Assembly: GCF_029254265.1 (NCBI RefSeq)
Contig: NZ_JAQWXX010000098.1
Coordinates: 1 to 35,299 of the forward strand
Length of the DNA stretch: 35,299 bases
Origin: Algoriphagus sp.
GTDB taxonomy: Bacteria; Bacteroidota; Bacteroidia; Cytophagales; Cyclobacteriaceae
Reading direction: 5' to 3'
Positions 22,878 to 31,354 of the stretch are shown in pieces. The notes under the pieces are model-generated. The model had not been told where the DNA came from. It did not search any database and saw only the letters and a program-made list of their open reading frames with translations. Position numbers and translations under genes: made by a program. Position 1 is the first letter of the stretch, and each line of letters begins with the position of its first letter.

Positions 22878-24683
22878 TTAAGAATCTTTCTTAGCCATTC
22901 TGGTTCGCTCACCTTCGTCCAAATAGATTTTTCGCATCCGCATGGATTTTGGAGTGATCTCCAAATACTCATCTTTCTGGATGTATTCCATAGACTCTTC
23001 TAGGGAGAATTTCTTAGCAGGAATGATTCGAACGTTATCATCAGACCCTGAAGCTCTCATGTTAGTTAATTTCTTTCCTTTCTGCACGTTCACTACGATA
23101 TCATTGTCACGGGAGTTTTCACCGATTACCTGACCAGCATAAAGCTCATCTCCTGGATCCACGAAGAAAGTTCCTCTGTCCTGAAGTTTGTCAATTGCAT
23201 AAGCTGTACACTGACCACCTTCCATAGAAATCAATGAACCGTTTACTCGACCTGGGATAGGGCCTTTGAAAGGCTCATAGGATGTAAATCTGTGGTTCAT
23301 GATCGCCTCACCCTGAGTCGCGGTAAGCATGTTGTTTCTTAGTCCGATCAAACCTCTGGAAGGAATGCTGAACTCCAAATGCTGTAAATCGCCTTTAGGC
23401 TCCATGATTAACAATTCACCTTTTCGCTGAGTAGCCAATTCGATAACTTTTCCTGCAGTCTCCTGAGGTACATCTACTACCAAAGTTTCAATAGGCTCGC
23501 ATTTTACTCCGTCGATCTCTCTGAAGATCACTTGTGGCTGGCCTACCTGAAGTTCGTATCCTTCTCTTCGCATTGTCTCGATTAAGATAGACAAGTGAAG
23601 AATACCACGTCCATAAACCAAGAATTTATCTTCAGAATCCGTTGGTTCCACGCGTAGCGCAAGATTTTTCTCTGTTTCTTTCATCAATCGGTCTCTCAAG
23701 TGACGTGAAGTCACAAATTTTCCTTCTTTACCGAAGAATGGAGAGTTATTGATTGTGAAGAGCATATTCATGGTTGGCTCGTCAATTGAAATTCTTGGAA
23801 GCGCTTCCTGATTTTCTACATCAGAAATAGTATCTCCAATTTCAAAATCTTCAATCCCTGTTACGGCACAAATATCACCTGCTAATACTTCTTCAACTCT
23901 AAATTTGCCAAGACCTTCAAAAACGTGAAGTTCTTTTACTTTCATTTTTTTAACCGAACCATCTGCTTTCATCAAAGCGATTTGCTGGCCTTCTTTGATC
24001 GTTCCTCTTTTCACTCGACCGATCGCGATACGACCTACGAAGCTGGAATAATCCAAAGAAGTGATTTGCATCTGAAGTGTTCCTTCGTCGATTTTTGGAG
24101 CGGGAATGTGTTCCAAGATTGCATCTAAAAGTGGGATGATGGAATCAGTTGGGTTTTTCCAATCCGGACCCATCCAGTTCTGCTTAGCAGAACCGTAAAG
24201 CGTTTGGAAGTTTAATTGATCTTCCGTAGCGTCTAGGTTAAACATCAAGTCAAATACAGACTCATGTACTTCGTCAGGACGACAGTTTTCTTTATCTACC
24301 TTATTTACTACTACGATAGGAGTCAAACCCAAATCCAGGGCCTTACCTAATACGAATCGAGTTTGAGGCATTGGGCCTTCAAATGCATCCACCAAAAGGA
24401 TTACACCATCGGCCATTTTCAAAACACGCTCCACTTCACCACCGAAATCGGCGTGACCAGGCGTGTCAATAATATTGATTTTAGCGTCTTTGTAGCGTAC
24501 AGATACGTTTTTAGAAAGGATAGTGATTCCTCTCTCTCGCTCCAAATCGTTGCTGTCCAAGATCAAATCATCAAATTGTTGATTCTCTCTGAAGATTTTA
24601 GAAGCGTGAATGATTTTATCCACGAGTGTAGTCTTGCCGTGGTCAACGTGTGCGATAATCGCGATATTCCGAATATTTAACAT
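22878..24683 (-). CDS. typA: Ribosome-associated translational GTPase TypA/BipA
   Basis: The 601-aa GTPase is related to EF-G and acts on the ribosome in assembly and stress or cold adaptation. The G domain shows IAHVDHGKTTLVDKI (G1), RERGITI (G2), DTPGHADFGGEVERVL (G3), VVNKVDKEN (G4) and a GSA motif (G5). The C-terminal TypA-specific domain follows with the SRGLIGLRNNMLTATQGEA and GQVIGE segments. The length is normal. The -7 box TACTTTTG (plus 24703-24710) precedes the ATG by about 20 bases and fits TAnnTTTG. Monocistronic, with a terminator on the downstream side. Confidence 0.96.
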   Translation of the reverse strand: MLNIRNIAIIAHVDHGKTTLVDKIIHASKIFRENQQFDDLILDSNDLERERGITILSKNVSVRYKDAKINIIDTPGHADFGGEVERVLKMADGVILLVDAFEGPMPQTRFVLGKALDLGLTPIVVVNKVDKENCRPDEVHESVFDLMFNLDATEDQLNFQTLYGSAKQNWMGPDWKNPTDSIIPLLDAILEHIPAPKIDEGTLQMQITSLDYSSFVGRIAIGRVKRGTIKEGQQIALMKADGSVKKMKVKELHVFEGLGKFRVEEVLAGDICAVTGIEDFEIGDTISDVENQEALPRISIDEPTMNMLFTINNSPFFGKEGKFVTSRHLRDRLMKETEKNLALRVEPTDSEDKFLVYGRGILHLSILIETMRREGYELQVGQPQVIFREIDGVKCEPIETLVVDVPQETAGKVIELATQRKGELLIMEPKGDLQHLEFSIPSRGLIGLRNNMLTATQGEAIMNHRFTSYEPFKGPIPGRVNGSLISMEGGQCTAYAIDKLQDRGTFFVDPGDELYAGQVIGENSRDNDIVVNVQKGKKLTNMRASGSDDNVRIIPAKKFSLEESMEYIQKDEYLEITPKSMRMRKIYLDEGERTRMAKKDS

Positions 24684-24702
24684 GCTTTGCTTATTGAGGC
24701 TG

Positions 24703-24710
24703 CAAAAGTA
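24703..24710 (-). promoter_or_regulatory. -7 promoter element of typA
   Basis: TACTTTTG on the minus strand matches TAnnTTTG about 20 bases before the typA ATG. The -33 element is weak. Confidence 0.6.
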
Positions 24711-24825
24711 CGAATAAAATTTTGGAGTAAGGTTATCGAATTGTAAAGTCTGAGGTTAAAAGTCTGAAATACCGTTAATTGAAAACAATTTCAGAATTAG
24801 TTTAGGTTTTTGAAAATTCCATTTT

Positions 24826-24843
24826 AAAAAGGATTTATCCTTT
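24826..24843 (-). terminator. Possible terminator overlapping the stop codon of the last membrane-protein gene
   Basis: On the minus strand AAAGGAT-AA-ATCCTTT is a perfect palindrome whose centre holds the TAA stop of the 24835-25533 gene. A short T run follows. It ends the PadR-linked gene cluster. Confidence 0.5.
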
Positions 24844-25533
24844 ATAGATCACTTGGAGCTTTTTAGTTTCAGCAATGGATCGTTGAAGTACCCTTGGGAT
24901 AAAGAATGTGGATAGGAAAGAAAGCAGAATTGTAAGGAGGGCGATACTCATAAATATTCCTTCTGGAGTGAATTCAAAGGTGAAAACTGAGGTGTCCAAA
25001 TACCTCAATGCGAAAAAATTTGGTTGAATAAAGAAATTTAAAAACAACAGAAAATTATTTGTGCTTCGAAAAGCCACGTAATTCTTATAGCGTTTCTGCT
25101 CTTTATGATAGTTAATAATTATAAAAATAAGCCCCACAAAAAAGAAAATCACTGCCCAAATGGGAAAGGTCAATTCGTAGCCAAATGGCCGCGTATACAT
25201 GCTAAGCCAGTAAAGAATAAAAGCGATTCCCACCGGAAATACAATTCTATAAGTGGTAAAGGGCTTTTTGAATTCCTCCCAGAAGAAACCTCGATAGCGT
25301 CTTTCAATACTTTTGGTGTAAGACTCAGCCAAATCAGAAAACCCAAAAATCCCGAATTCACTATGCACTTTTCGAAAAGCATCATCTAGGGAAAGTTTGG
25401 GATTCTCCTCAAGCATCACTTCTACTTTGCAGGCCACATGATCCAAGATCTCATATTGCAGATCGATCTCCGGATAGCCTTTGTAGGAGATTAGCTTTTT
25501 GAGGGTAGTGATTTGGTCTGTGGTGAGTTTCAT
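24835..25533 (-). CDS. PadR-linked membrane protein, paralogue 5 (HAAS-like N-terminus)
   Basis: The 232-aa protein has an N-terminal soluble domain (about residues 1-80) containing YEILDHVACKVE at 26-37 and an AFRKVHSEFG helix. This resembles the HAAS/DUF1700-type domain seen in proteins encoded beside PadR regulators. Four hydrophobic segments follow: IVFPVGIAFILYWLSMY, FPIWAVIFFFVGLIFIIIN, NNFLLFLNFFIQPNFF and IFMSIALLTILLSFLSTFF. The gene lies three bases after its nearest paralogue and shares about 94% DNA identity with it over the first 105 bases. A role in membrane sensing or anti-sigma-like control is inferred only from the family resemblance. Confidence 0.78.
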   Translation of the reverse strand: MKLTTDQITTLKKLISYKGYPEIDLQYEILDHVACKVEVMLEENPKLSLDDAFRKVHSEFGIFGFSDLAESYTKSIERRYRGFFWEEFKKPFTTYRIVFPVGIAFILYWLSMYTRPFGYELTFPIWAVIFFFVGLIFIIINYHKEQKRYKNYVAFRSTNNFLLFLNFFIQPNFFALRYLDTSVFTFEFTPEGIFMSIALLTILLSFLSTFFIPRVLQRSIAETKKLQVIYKG

Positions 25534-25536
25534 TTT

Positions 25537-26241
25537 CTAAATCGTTTGGTAGATTTTTTCTAATTTTTTGGTGTCCTGAAGTGATTTCTTGAAAACTGCG
25601 GGAAGTGCAGTTAAGATATAGAACCCAATAAAAACGAATACTACCGCTACAAACTGGCAAAATCCCAAATTGCGGGGTTCCAGCAAATTTACAATACCTA
25701 TAATTCTATATCCCTGAATCATAAATTGAAGGGGTAGATATCCAAACATCAAGATAGATTGGTTGCCACGCCAAGAGGCATAGTTTTTATATTTTTTGAA
25801 ATCTCTGCCAAAAGCAAAATACCACCAGAGGATAAATAAAACTAAAAACATAATCATTATTATTCCAAATTGAATTTCTGCAATTCCGAAAGATGCCTCC
25901 ATCTCATATGCAAACTGGAAATAACAAAAAGTCAAAATCAATGGAATCAGAATTTTGAGGCTTAAACTCATTGATTTTAATTCCCCCCAGAAATATTTTC
26001 TCAAGCGGGTTTCAATGACTTTTTTATAAGATTCCTCTACTTCAAGAAACCCGAAAATCCCAAAGGAAGCATGTACTTTTTGGAATGCATCCTCGATTTT
26101 TAGCCCAGGCTCTTTTTCCAATAGCTCTTCAACCTTGCAGGCCACATGATCCAAGATCTCATATTGCACATCGATCTCCGAATAGCCTTTGTAGGAGATT
26201 AGCTTTTTGAGGGTGGTGATTTGATCTTTGGTCAGTTTCAT
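25537..26241 (-). CDS. PadR-linked membrane protein, paralogue 4 (HAAS-like N-terminus)
   Basis: The 234-aa protein is built like its downstream neighbour: a soluble N-terminus with YEILDHVACKVEELLE, an AFQKVHASFGIFGF helix, then four hydrophobic stretches (LILIPLILTFCYFQFAY as predicted from residues about 96-112, FGIIMIMFLVLFILWWYF, ILMFGYLPLQFMI and FVAVVFVFIGFYILTAL). The first 85 residues are nearly the same as in paralogue 5, while the membrane part has diverged. Upstream are 175 non-coding bases, so it may have its own promoter apart from the padR end of the cluster. Confidence 0.78.
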   Translation of the reverse strand: MKLTKDQITTLKKLISYKGYSEIDVQYEILDHVACKVEELLEKEPGLKIEDAFQKVHASFGIFGFLEVEESYKKVIETRLRKYFWGELKSMSLSLKILIPLILTFCYFQFAYEMEASFGIAEIQFGIIMIMFLVLFILWWYFAFGRDFKKYKNYASWRGNQSILMFGYLPLQFMIQGYRIIGIVNLLEPRNLGFCQFVAVVFVFIGFYILTALPAVFKKSLQDTKKLEKIYQTI

Positions 26242-26416
26242 CTTATTATAATTTGATTTTTATAGGTCATATGGAATGCCCTGGATAATCATTCCCCTGT
26301 GTGAGAACTTTTCTCATGGGCATTTCATGTGTTTATAGTTTACTTTTCAATTGTCACATGGAATCTCGCAGAATTGATAATCATTCTAGTCTGGATCGCA
26401 AAAGACTTGCTCGATT
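26242..26416. other. Spacer inside the PadR cluster with a duplicated motif
   Basis: CATATGGAAT (26268-26277) with GATAATCATTC (26284-26294) recurs as CACATGGAAT (26355-26364) with GATAATCATTC (26376-26386). GGAATG (26273-26278) and CATTCC (26290-26295) form a hairpin. It may hold a promoter or operator for the last two genes, or the remnant of a duplicated gene end. No gene is seen. Confidence 0.5.
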
Positions 26417-27040
26417 TCATGTGGTTTGGACTTTAGTGATTCGTGTTGCTAATACCCTAAACCCGGCAGTCAGCAAAAGGCAAAACCAGAAAGTAATGCC
26501 ATATAATAAGGTCTGATCCGAAAGACCAGTCCACTGAAGCCATTCTAATCGGAGGAAATATTGACTGAGGCTCCCCATTAGAAATAGGGTATTTCCTGCT
26601 GACATCACTTGCGAGTTTCTCAAGAGGCGCGTACTAAATAATCCTAGTATCGCCAGCAAAGTAATTGCGATCATCATGGAGACTTTGAGTAAAGTCTCTG
26701 AATACGCTGGATTTTGGGCTGCGAAAAGATTCATGAATCCTACGATCACAACGGTCATCAGGAGCACTTTAAATAAAATCCGGAAGTTGAGCATCTCTTT
26801 GAAAATGCTTTTCAGCATTCCCAGGTGAGTATGAAGCAAAATTTCCCGTTGGAACTTTGCTTCATTAAAATCCTTGAGCTGATTTTTCATTGCTTGCTCA
26901 AAAGTCACCCCTTCTTTCATGTCCCCTTCAATAGCGCTAGCTCGGTGATCAAGTAATTCGAAGCGGATATCCTCGTAGTAAATGCTCCCTTTGGAGATCG
27001 TGTTTTGGATTTGGATGATTTGATCACTTGAGAGTTTCAT
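26417..27040 (-). CDS. PadR-linked membrane protein, paralogue 3
   Basis: The 207-aa protein opens MKLSSDQIIQIQNTI like paralogues 4 and 5 and carries the shared motif as FELLDHRASAIE (about residues 27-38). An amphipathic region precedes hydrophobic segments near FKVLLMTVVIVGFMNLF, VSMMIAITLLAILGLF, a LFLMGSLSQYFL stretch and a C-terminal YGITFWFCLLLTAGFRVL. It is translationally coupled: its ATG overlaps the stop of paralogue 2 by one base. Relation to the others rests on the shared N-terminal motif and common topology. Confidence 0.74.
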   Translation of the reverse strand: MKLSSDQIIQIQNTISKGSIYYEDIRFELLDHRASAIEGDMKEGVTFEQAMKNQLKDFNEAKFQREILLHTHLGMLKSIFKEMLNFRILFKVLLMTVVIVGFMNLFAAQNPAYSETLLKVSMMIAITLLAILGLFSTRLLRNSQVMSAGNTLFLMGSLSQYFLRLEWLQWTGLSDQTLLYGITFWFCLLLTAGFRVLATRITKVQTT

Positions 27041-27720
27041 TAATTCCTTGAGAGTTTAATTTTTGTCACTTGATGATCGAGTACTACTTTGATTAAGGAA
27101 AGGCCATAGAGTAACAATAACACAAAAGCAATATTGCTAACAGTGAAGAACTGTGAGCCTGAGTAAAGACGGTCAAAATTTACTTTATCGATCCCTATGA
27201 AAGCATATGGAAATATTCCAAGAAAGAAGGAAAACCTAGAATAAAGTACATGTGAAAAAGAATTGGTAGTTTTTCCTTCCCAAGGATTTAGACTAAAGTT
27301 GAGTGCGGACCGGTGTTTTAAATACAGAAGAATAATTCCTGAAAAGCCAACTATTCCTACCCATGAGATAAAGGCAAAAGTACCAAGCCAGTAACTAATC
27401 GAAATAGATATTGCCAAGATGATAAATAGCAAAATTAAACTCGTTCCTTTTAGATTCCAGATTTTTAGCGTCTCAAGTTGCATTTTGTTGAGTTGTTGGT
27501 TGGAGGCTTTCCGACGGATTTTATCCATTCTTTTCACGACTGACCAGGCAAAATCTTCATTTAGTTTTGCGATGATTTTAGGAGAATCTTCCGCTAACGT
27601 ATTTTCAAGAGCAAAACAGTAATGATCAAAAATCTCCTCATAGACTTCTGAATAGCGTATTTGCATACTTTTTAGTCTTGTATGAATCCACTCAAGTTCA
27701 ATTGGAAGAAGCTTTCTCAT
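27040..27720 (-). CDS. PadR-linked membrane protein, paralogue 2
   Basis: The 226-aa protein has the motif EEIFDHYCFALE (about residues 28-39) in a soluble N-terminus of about 90 residues. Four hydrophobic helices follow: GTSLILLFIILAISISISYWLG, FISWVGIVGFSGIILLYL, RFSFFLGIFPYAFIGI and FFTVSNIAFVLLLLYGLSLI. It overlaps the preceding gene by four bases and the following one by one base, as expected of one polycistronic unit. No enzymatic motif is visible. Confidence 0.74.
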   Translation of the reverse strand: MRKLLPIELEWIHTRLKSMQIRYSEVYEEIFDHYCFALENTLAEDSPKIIAKLNEDFAWSVVKRMDKIRRKASNQQLNKMQLETLKIWNLKGTSLILLFIILAISISISYWLGTFAFISWVGIVGFSGIILLYLKHRSALNFSLNPWEGKTTNSFSHVLYSRFSFFLGIFPYAFIGIDKVNFDRLYSGSQFFTVSNIAFVLLLLYGLSLIKVVLDHQVTKIKLSRN

Positions 27721-28406
27721 ATCAGTGCGGTTTTAGATTTGATTTTCCAGACTTCCAAAAGTGAAAGCGTATAAAGTATCAATAGCACCGTAATCATCCC
27801 TGCAATGACTGGCGAAAACTTTACGAATTCCAGATTAGGGAATACTATTTTCGGGAGATATACTAAAACTTGGGCCAACAATACTGGCAAATAAATTCGA
27901 TCTGAGATAGGTCGGGCTAGGGCGGAGTAGATTGGTATGCCTATTCCCTTGAAGGTTTTTTTGATGGGTCTGAGTTTTTTAAAGTTTTGATAATCGAAAG
28001 CGATGCTAACAACAACCAATAAAATCAAGGGTGATAATAATAGGATTCCAAGTTCTTGTTCACTTCTTGTCTGAGAGGAAACGTAAAATACAAGTGCCAA
28101 GATCCCTGCTAAAAACAGCCATCTGGAGCCACAGAAATACTTTTGGATTACTATCCACTGGGTTTTGGCTATGTCATCTTTGGCTTCCTTGTTGAATTTT
28201 GACTGCAAGGCATGACAATATCCATAGGTAAACTTCTGATCCAATTCGAATAACTCTTTGCTGAACTGTTCCTCAGAAAACTCCTGAAGATGGCTAATAT
28301 AGTGATCGTAGATCTCCATCAGAATCTCTGCTGAAGAAATCTCTTTGCGCATAATGCTTTTTTGAACCTCGGTTAATTCACTCGCTGATAAAACTCTTTC
28401 TTCCAT
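27717..28406 (-). CDS. PadR-linked membrane protein, paralogue 1
   Basis: The 229-aa protein directly follows padR with a one-base overlap. The N-terminal domain contains MEIYDHYISHLQE (about residues 30-42), the same E-I-x-D-H pattern as the other four. The helices are WLFLAGILALVFYVSS, LGILLLSPLILLVVVSIAF, LPVLLAQVLVYLPKIV and PVIAGMITVLLILYTLSLLEV. It is the most diverged of the five and the closest to the regulator gene. Confidence 0.76.
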   Translation of the reverse strand: MEERVLSASELTEVQKSIMRKEISSAEILMEIYDHYISHLQEFSEEQFSKELFELDQKFTYGYCHALQSKFNKEAKDDIAKTQWIVIQKYFCGSRWLFLAGILALVFYVSSQTRSEQELGILLLSPLILLVVVSIAFDYQNFKKLRPIKKTFKGIGIPIYSALARPISDRIYLPVLLAQVLVYLPKIVFPNLEFVKFSPVIAGMITVLLILYTLSLLEVWKIKSKTALI

Positions 28407-28753
28407 TAGATACCCAGTTTTGGTTCTACGCCTGGATTTAAGATTCGCTGCAGATTCTCCACGAATGCATGCAGTTCAGACATTTTGGTAGCGGTCTCTG
28501 TTTTTCCTGACTTAGTTAAGCTGTAATATTTCCTTACTCGATTGTCCACTTGTTCTATTTCCGTGGATAATAATCCTTCAGCCTCCAGTTTGTGCAAAGC
28601 AGGGTAGAGCGCTCCTTCGGTAATCTTAATTTCACCAGCAGTTAGCTCTTTTACTTTCTGGGTGATTTCATAACCATACATGCGCTCGTTCTCTTCCAGA
28701 AGTTTGAGGATAATGGTTTGAAGACTTCCTTTGATCAGATTATTGTTTGACAT
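28406..28753 (-). CDS. PadR-family transcriptional regulator
   Basis: The 115-aa winged-helix protein shows the PadR core: IKGSLQTIILKLLEENERMYGYEITQKVKELT split over helices 1-3, then KITEGALYPALHKLEAEGLLSTE with the Y-P-x-L-H-x-L-E-x-x-G-L signature, and a wing NRVRKYYSLTKSG. The short C-terminal helix marks the small PadR-s2 type that dimerises. It begins the cluster of five membrane proteins and probably controls it. Upstream (28775-28805) is a very AT-rich quasi-palindrome that could be an operator. Confidence 0.92.
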   Translation of the reverse strand: MSNNNLIKGSLQTIILKLLEENERMYGYEITQKVKELTAGEIKITEGALYPALHKLEAEGLLSTEIEQVDNRVRKYYSLTKSGKTETATKMSELHAFVENLQRILNPGVEPKLGI

Positions 28754-28834
28754 TGCTTTGGTGTTTACCTAATGAGCACTAATATATTTAAAAATTATAT
28801 ACATAAGAAATAGAGGTATTAAAAATTTTGGGTC

Positions 28835-28874
28835 GAGAATGGGGGAGTGGGAGAATGGAGAATAGGAGAATGGA
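28835..28874 (+). repeat. 8-bp-period purine array upstream of padR
   Basis: Octamers GAGAATGG, GGGAGTGG, GAGAATGG, AGAATAGG and AGAATGGA run in register from 28835. It is the same short-word design as in the trp-his spacers, with different words, between the YCII gene and padR. Confidence 0.7.
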
Positions 28875-28953
28875 GATTTTGAGGAAAGCGATACTAGTAC
28901 TCTTTTGCCAAGAGGAGGAAGCTAAGGTGATTTCTCCTTGGGTTTTTAGCATT

Positions 28954-29406
28954 TTAAATGTCCTCTTTCGCAATCTTGGATTGCCACTCCATTAAGAGTG
29001 GTAAAGCTGCAGATCCATACCATTCCTTCATTTCCATTTTCAAAATTCCGGCTTGGATGGAAGGGTCAGATTCGGTCAGACTTTCTGCTTCAGCAACAGT
29101 TTCAACATTGAAAAAAAACAGTCCTCGGAGTTCCTCATTTCCGAAAAAAGGACCAGCTAAAACAAGCTTCCCTTCAGTCGCCAATCGAGTAATATTTGCC
29201 AAGTGTCCTTTCTGAAATTCCGCACGTTCTTCGGCTGAATATTCCGCAGTTCGATCTCCTCGATATAGGAAAGCAATTACATATTTTTTCATACCATACT
29301 CATCTGCTCCCAGCTGTTTTGCAAGTTCAGGATCATAGGGCTTTTGAGCGTTGCAGATCAAAGTTGAACTAAGAAGGATAAATAGAAGAAGTAGAAAATT
29401 TTTCAT
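28954..29406 (-). CDS. Exported YCII-related (ferredoxin-like) domain protein
   Basis: I chose the ATG at 29406 because it starts a clean signal peptide (MKNFLLLLFILLSSTLICNAQ); an upstream ATG at 29454 adds 16 unlikely residues. The mature part, KYVIAFLYRGDR to FFFNVETVAEAESLTESDPSIQAG and MKEWYG, fits the YCII fold: two beta-alpha-beta units, with the EA(E/R)-x-x-DPx-x-x-G pattern near the end. About 150 aa in total. The family is of uncertain function; periplasmic location is inferred from the signal. It is followed by the purine octamer array and padR, both on the far side. Confidence 0.8.
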   Translation of the reverse strand: MKNFLLLLFILLSSTLICNAQKPYDPELAKQLGADEYGMKKYVIAFLYRGDRTAEYSAEERAEFQKGHLANITRLATEGKLVLAGPFFGNEELRGLFFFNVETVAEAESLTESDPSIQAGILKMEMKEWYGSAALPLLMEWQSKIAKEDI

Positions 29407-29454
29407 AGTGTGGGGAATTTTATTTACAGAATAGGGAAGAATCTGAATTGTCAA

Positions 29455-30527
29455 GAAAGTCTAATTTAAAAAAAACATAATAAGGATTGGTACTATTTTA
29501 GGTCAATAATATTGAGAAATTGGATCGAAGGAAAAGGTGAAATTCAGCTCTATTTTTTCTGAGATATCAGTCTGTTGAAAAGGAGGCAAATCGAACTATT
29601 TTTCATGATTAAATTTATAAAGACTTTAATAATTTTTATAGATCTACCGGCTCAGTATTTCTTACTAATTTTCATCCCTAAAGCTACATTTAACTTGGAA
29701 AATTATTCCCGTTTAAAGTAGGAGAGGAGAGGACTAATTACTTTTGTTTTTTTACTTAAATTTTTAATAGTTATGATTTTTTTTCCAGTCCAAATTAGAT
29801 TTTTGATGAGTGTTTTCTCAGGATTTCATCAAATAAAGCCAATTTTTTAATTCAAAGCTATTTCCATCAGCAGTCTGAAAATTGGAAATATGTTCCCTAT
29901 AAATCACTTTATTAAAATATTATTAAAATATTGATTTAAAAGGGTATAAGTATCTTTTAGGGTTAGCAAAATAAGTTAAGGCTAAAAATTTTAGATAAAG
30001 CTAAAAAAAAGTAAAATCTGTACTTTTACTCTTAAATCAGAATTTTATTCATTCAAATGATCAAATCAAAAAAAAACAAACCGGATAAAGAATGAATAAC
30101 AAAAATTGCAATAACCGCACCAAATGAAAAAGATGAGTTTGGCTTACTTTCTATTTGAATTTGAATAGTGGGAAAAGGAATGTGCAATCTATTTAATTGA
30201 AAAAAAAGTGATGCAAAAAGTTGATTTAACTAAGCTCAGAAAATGCTGTTTTCATTGATCATTCAGCATGGATTTATGACTTGAATTTTGATTTAATTTT
30301 ATGCTGTACTTACCCTTTTTTGGAGTTTATATTTCACGAAAAAGGACATTTTTTTTTGGCTTCAAACTGTTTTCTTTTTTTACATTTTTTTCGGATCCAA
30401 AGGACTAGGCATATGAATTGATCTATTTAAAATTCATATTCGAAAAAGCAATTTCAAGAATACAAATTGGCATCTTCATTATCTTTTTTTTGAAAAATAT
30501 ATGGCTGAGGCTTTTGAATATTTTCCG
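29455..30527. other. AT-rich gene-free region of about 1.1 kb
   Basis: There is no open frame with protein-like composition. Homopolymer runs of A or T are frequent. Visible structure: an 11-bp direct repeat ATTAAAATATT twice in a row (about 29911-29932) and a perfect 7-bp inverted repeat AGTAAAA-TCTGTAC-TTTTACT (about 30010-30030). A TTG-N17-TATCTTTT pair (29931-29958) resembles a promoter without a gene behind it. I see no RNA gene that I can name. Confidence 0.5.
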
Positions 30528-30535
30528 TATTTTTG
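30528..30535 (+). promoter_or_regulatory. -7 element of the mla operon promoter
   Basis: TATTTTTG matches TAnnTTTG, 18 bases before the permease ATG at 30554. No good -33 element is seen. Confidence 0.5.
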
Positions 30536-30553
30536 AGCCATCAAAATTATACA

Positions 30554-31351
30554 ATGAGCGAAAAAGAAGACGACAGAAAACCCTTCCTATCCAAAAAGTT
30601 TGATAAGTTTTTTACTGGCTTAGCGAATGCTTGGAGTTTCGTGCGAAGATTTTTCAGTGAGGTATTTATACCTCCCTATGAGTTCAAAGAAATAATCCAT
30701 CAGTGTTACAGAATAGGAGTAGAATCCCTGCCCTTGATTTCATTGACAGGATTTATTGTTGGACTGGTATTTACCAATCAATCGAGGCCTTCCCTGTCTG
30801 AATTTGGTGCAGCATCTTGGTTGCCTTCTTTGATTTCAATTGCGGTAGTTAGAGCAATGGGACCTTTGGTGACAGCCTTGATCGCAGCAGGAAAAGTAGG
30901 GTCAAGTATAGGAGCGGAAATTGGTTCGATGAAAGTGACTGAGCAGATCGATGCCATGGAAGTATCGGCAACAAATCCCTTCAATTTCCTCGTGGTTTCC
31001 AGAGTTCTTGCCACTACTTTAATGATTCCTCTTCTGGTGATGTACACGGATTTTGTAGCCTTGATGGGTTCATTTCTTAGTGTCAATGCCAATGAGATGG
31101 TCAGTATGTCAACCTTCTTTGTACAGGTTTTTGAATCGATTACCTTTTTGGACATCTTTTCATCTGTGATGAAATCGATTCTTTTCGGTTTCACCATTGG
31201 AATTGTAGGCTGTTATAAAGGTTATAATTCTTCTAAAGGAACTGAAGGTGTGGGTCAAGCTGCGAACTCCGCAGTTGTTATTTCGATGTTTTTGATTTTC
31301 ATTGAGGAGTTGCTCTCACTTCAAATTGTAAATGCCATTCGTGGAATGTAA
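30554..31351 (+). CDS. mlaE: MlaE-family ABC transporter permease
   Basis: The protein is 265 aa from the ATG at 30554; the open frame to a TTG at 30533 is rejected because it overlaps the -7 box. The MlaE domain is recognised by FIVGLVFTNQSRPSLSEFG, AVVRAMGPLVTALIAAGKVGSSIGAEIGSMKVTEQIDAMEVSATNP and FLVVSRVLATTLMIPLLVMYTDFVALMGS (given here in parts). Five or so membrane helices are predicted. It forms the inner-membrane core of a phospholipid transport system between inner and outer membranes. The ATPase gene follows three bases later and the MCE protein after that. Confidence 0.93.
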   Translation: MSEKEDDRKPFLSKKFDKFFTGLANAWSFVRRFFSEVFIPPYEFKEIIHQCYRIGVESLPLISLTGFIVGLVFTNQSRPSLSEFGAASWLPSLISIAVVRAMGPLVTALIAAGKVGSSIGAEIGSMKVTEQIDAMEVSATNPFNFLVVSRVLATTLMIPLLVMYTDFVALMGSFLSVNANEMVSMSTFFVQVFESITFLDIFSSVMKSILFGFTIGIVGCYKGYNSSKGTEGVGQAANSAVVISMFLIFIEELLSLQIVNAIRGM

Positions 31352-31354
31352 GCT

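Noticed and set aside
24363..24680. 105-aa frame antisense to typA
   Set aside because: Shadow of the highly conserved G domain of TypA.
28788..28973. 61-aa minus-strand frame upstream of padR
   Set aside because: It spans the purine octamer array and the AT-rich padR control region, overlaps the end of the YCII gene and has no protein-like pattern.
30418..30603. 61-aa frame before the mla permease
   Set aside because: It overlaps the promoter and the start of the permease in another frame; low complexity.
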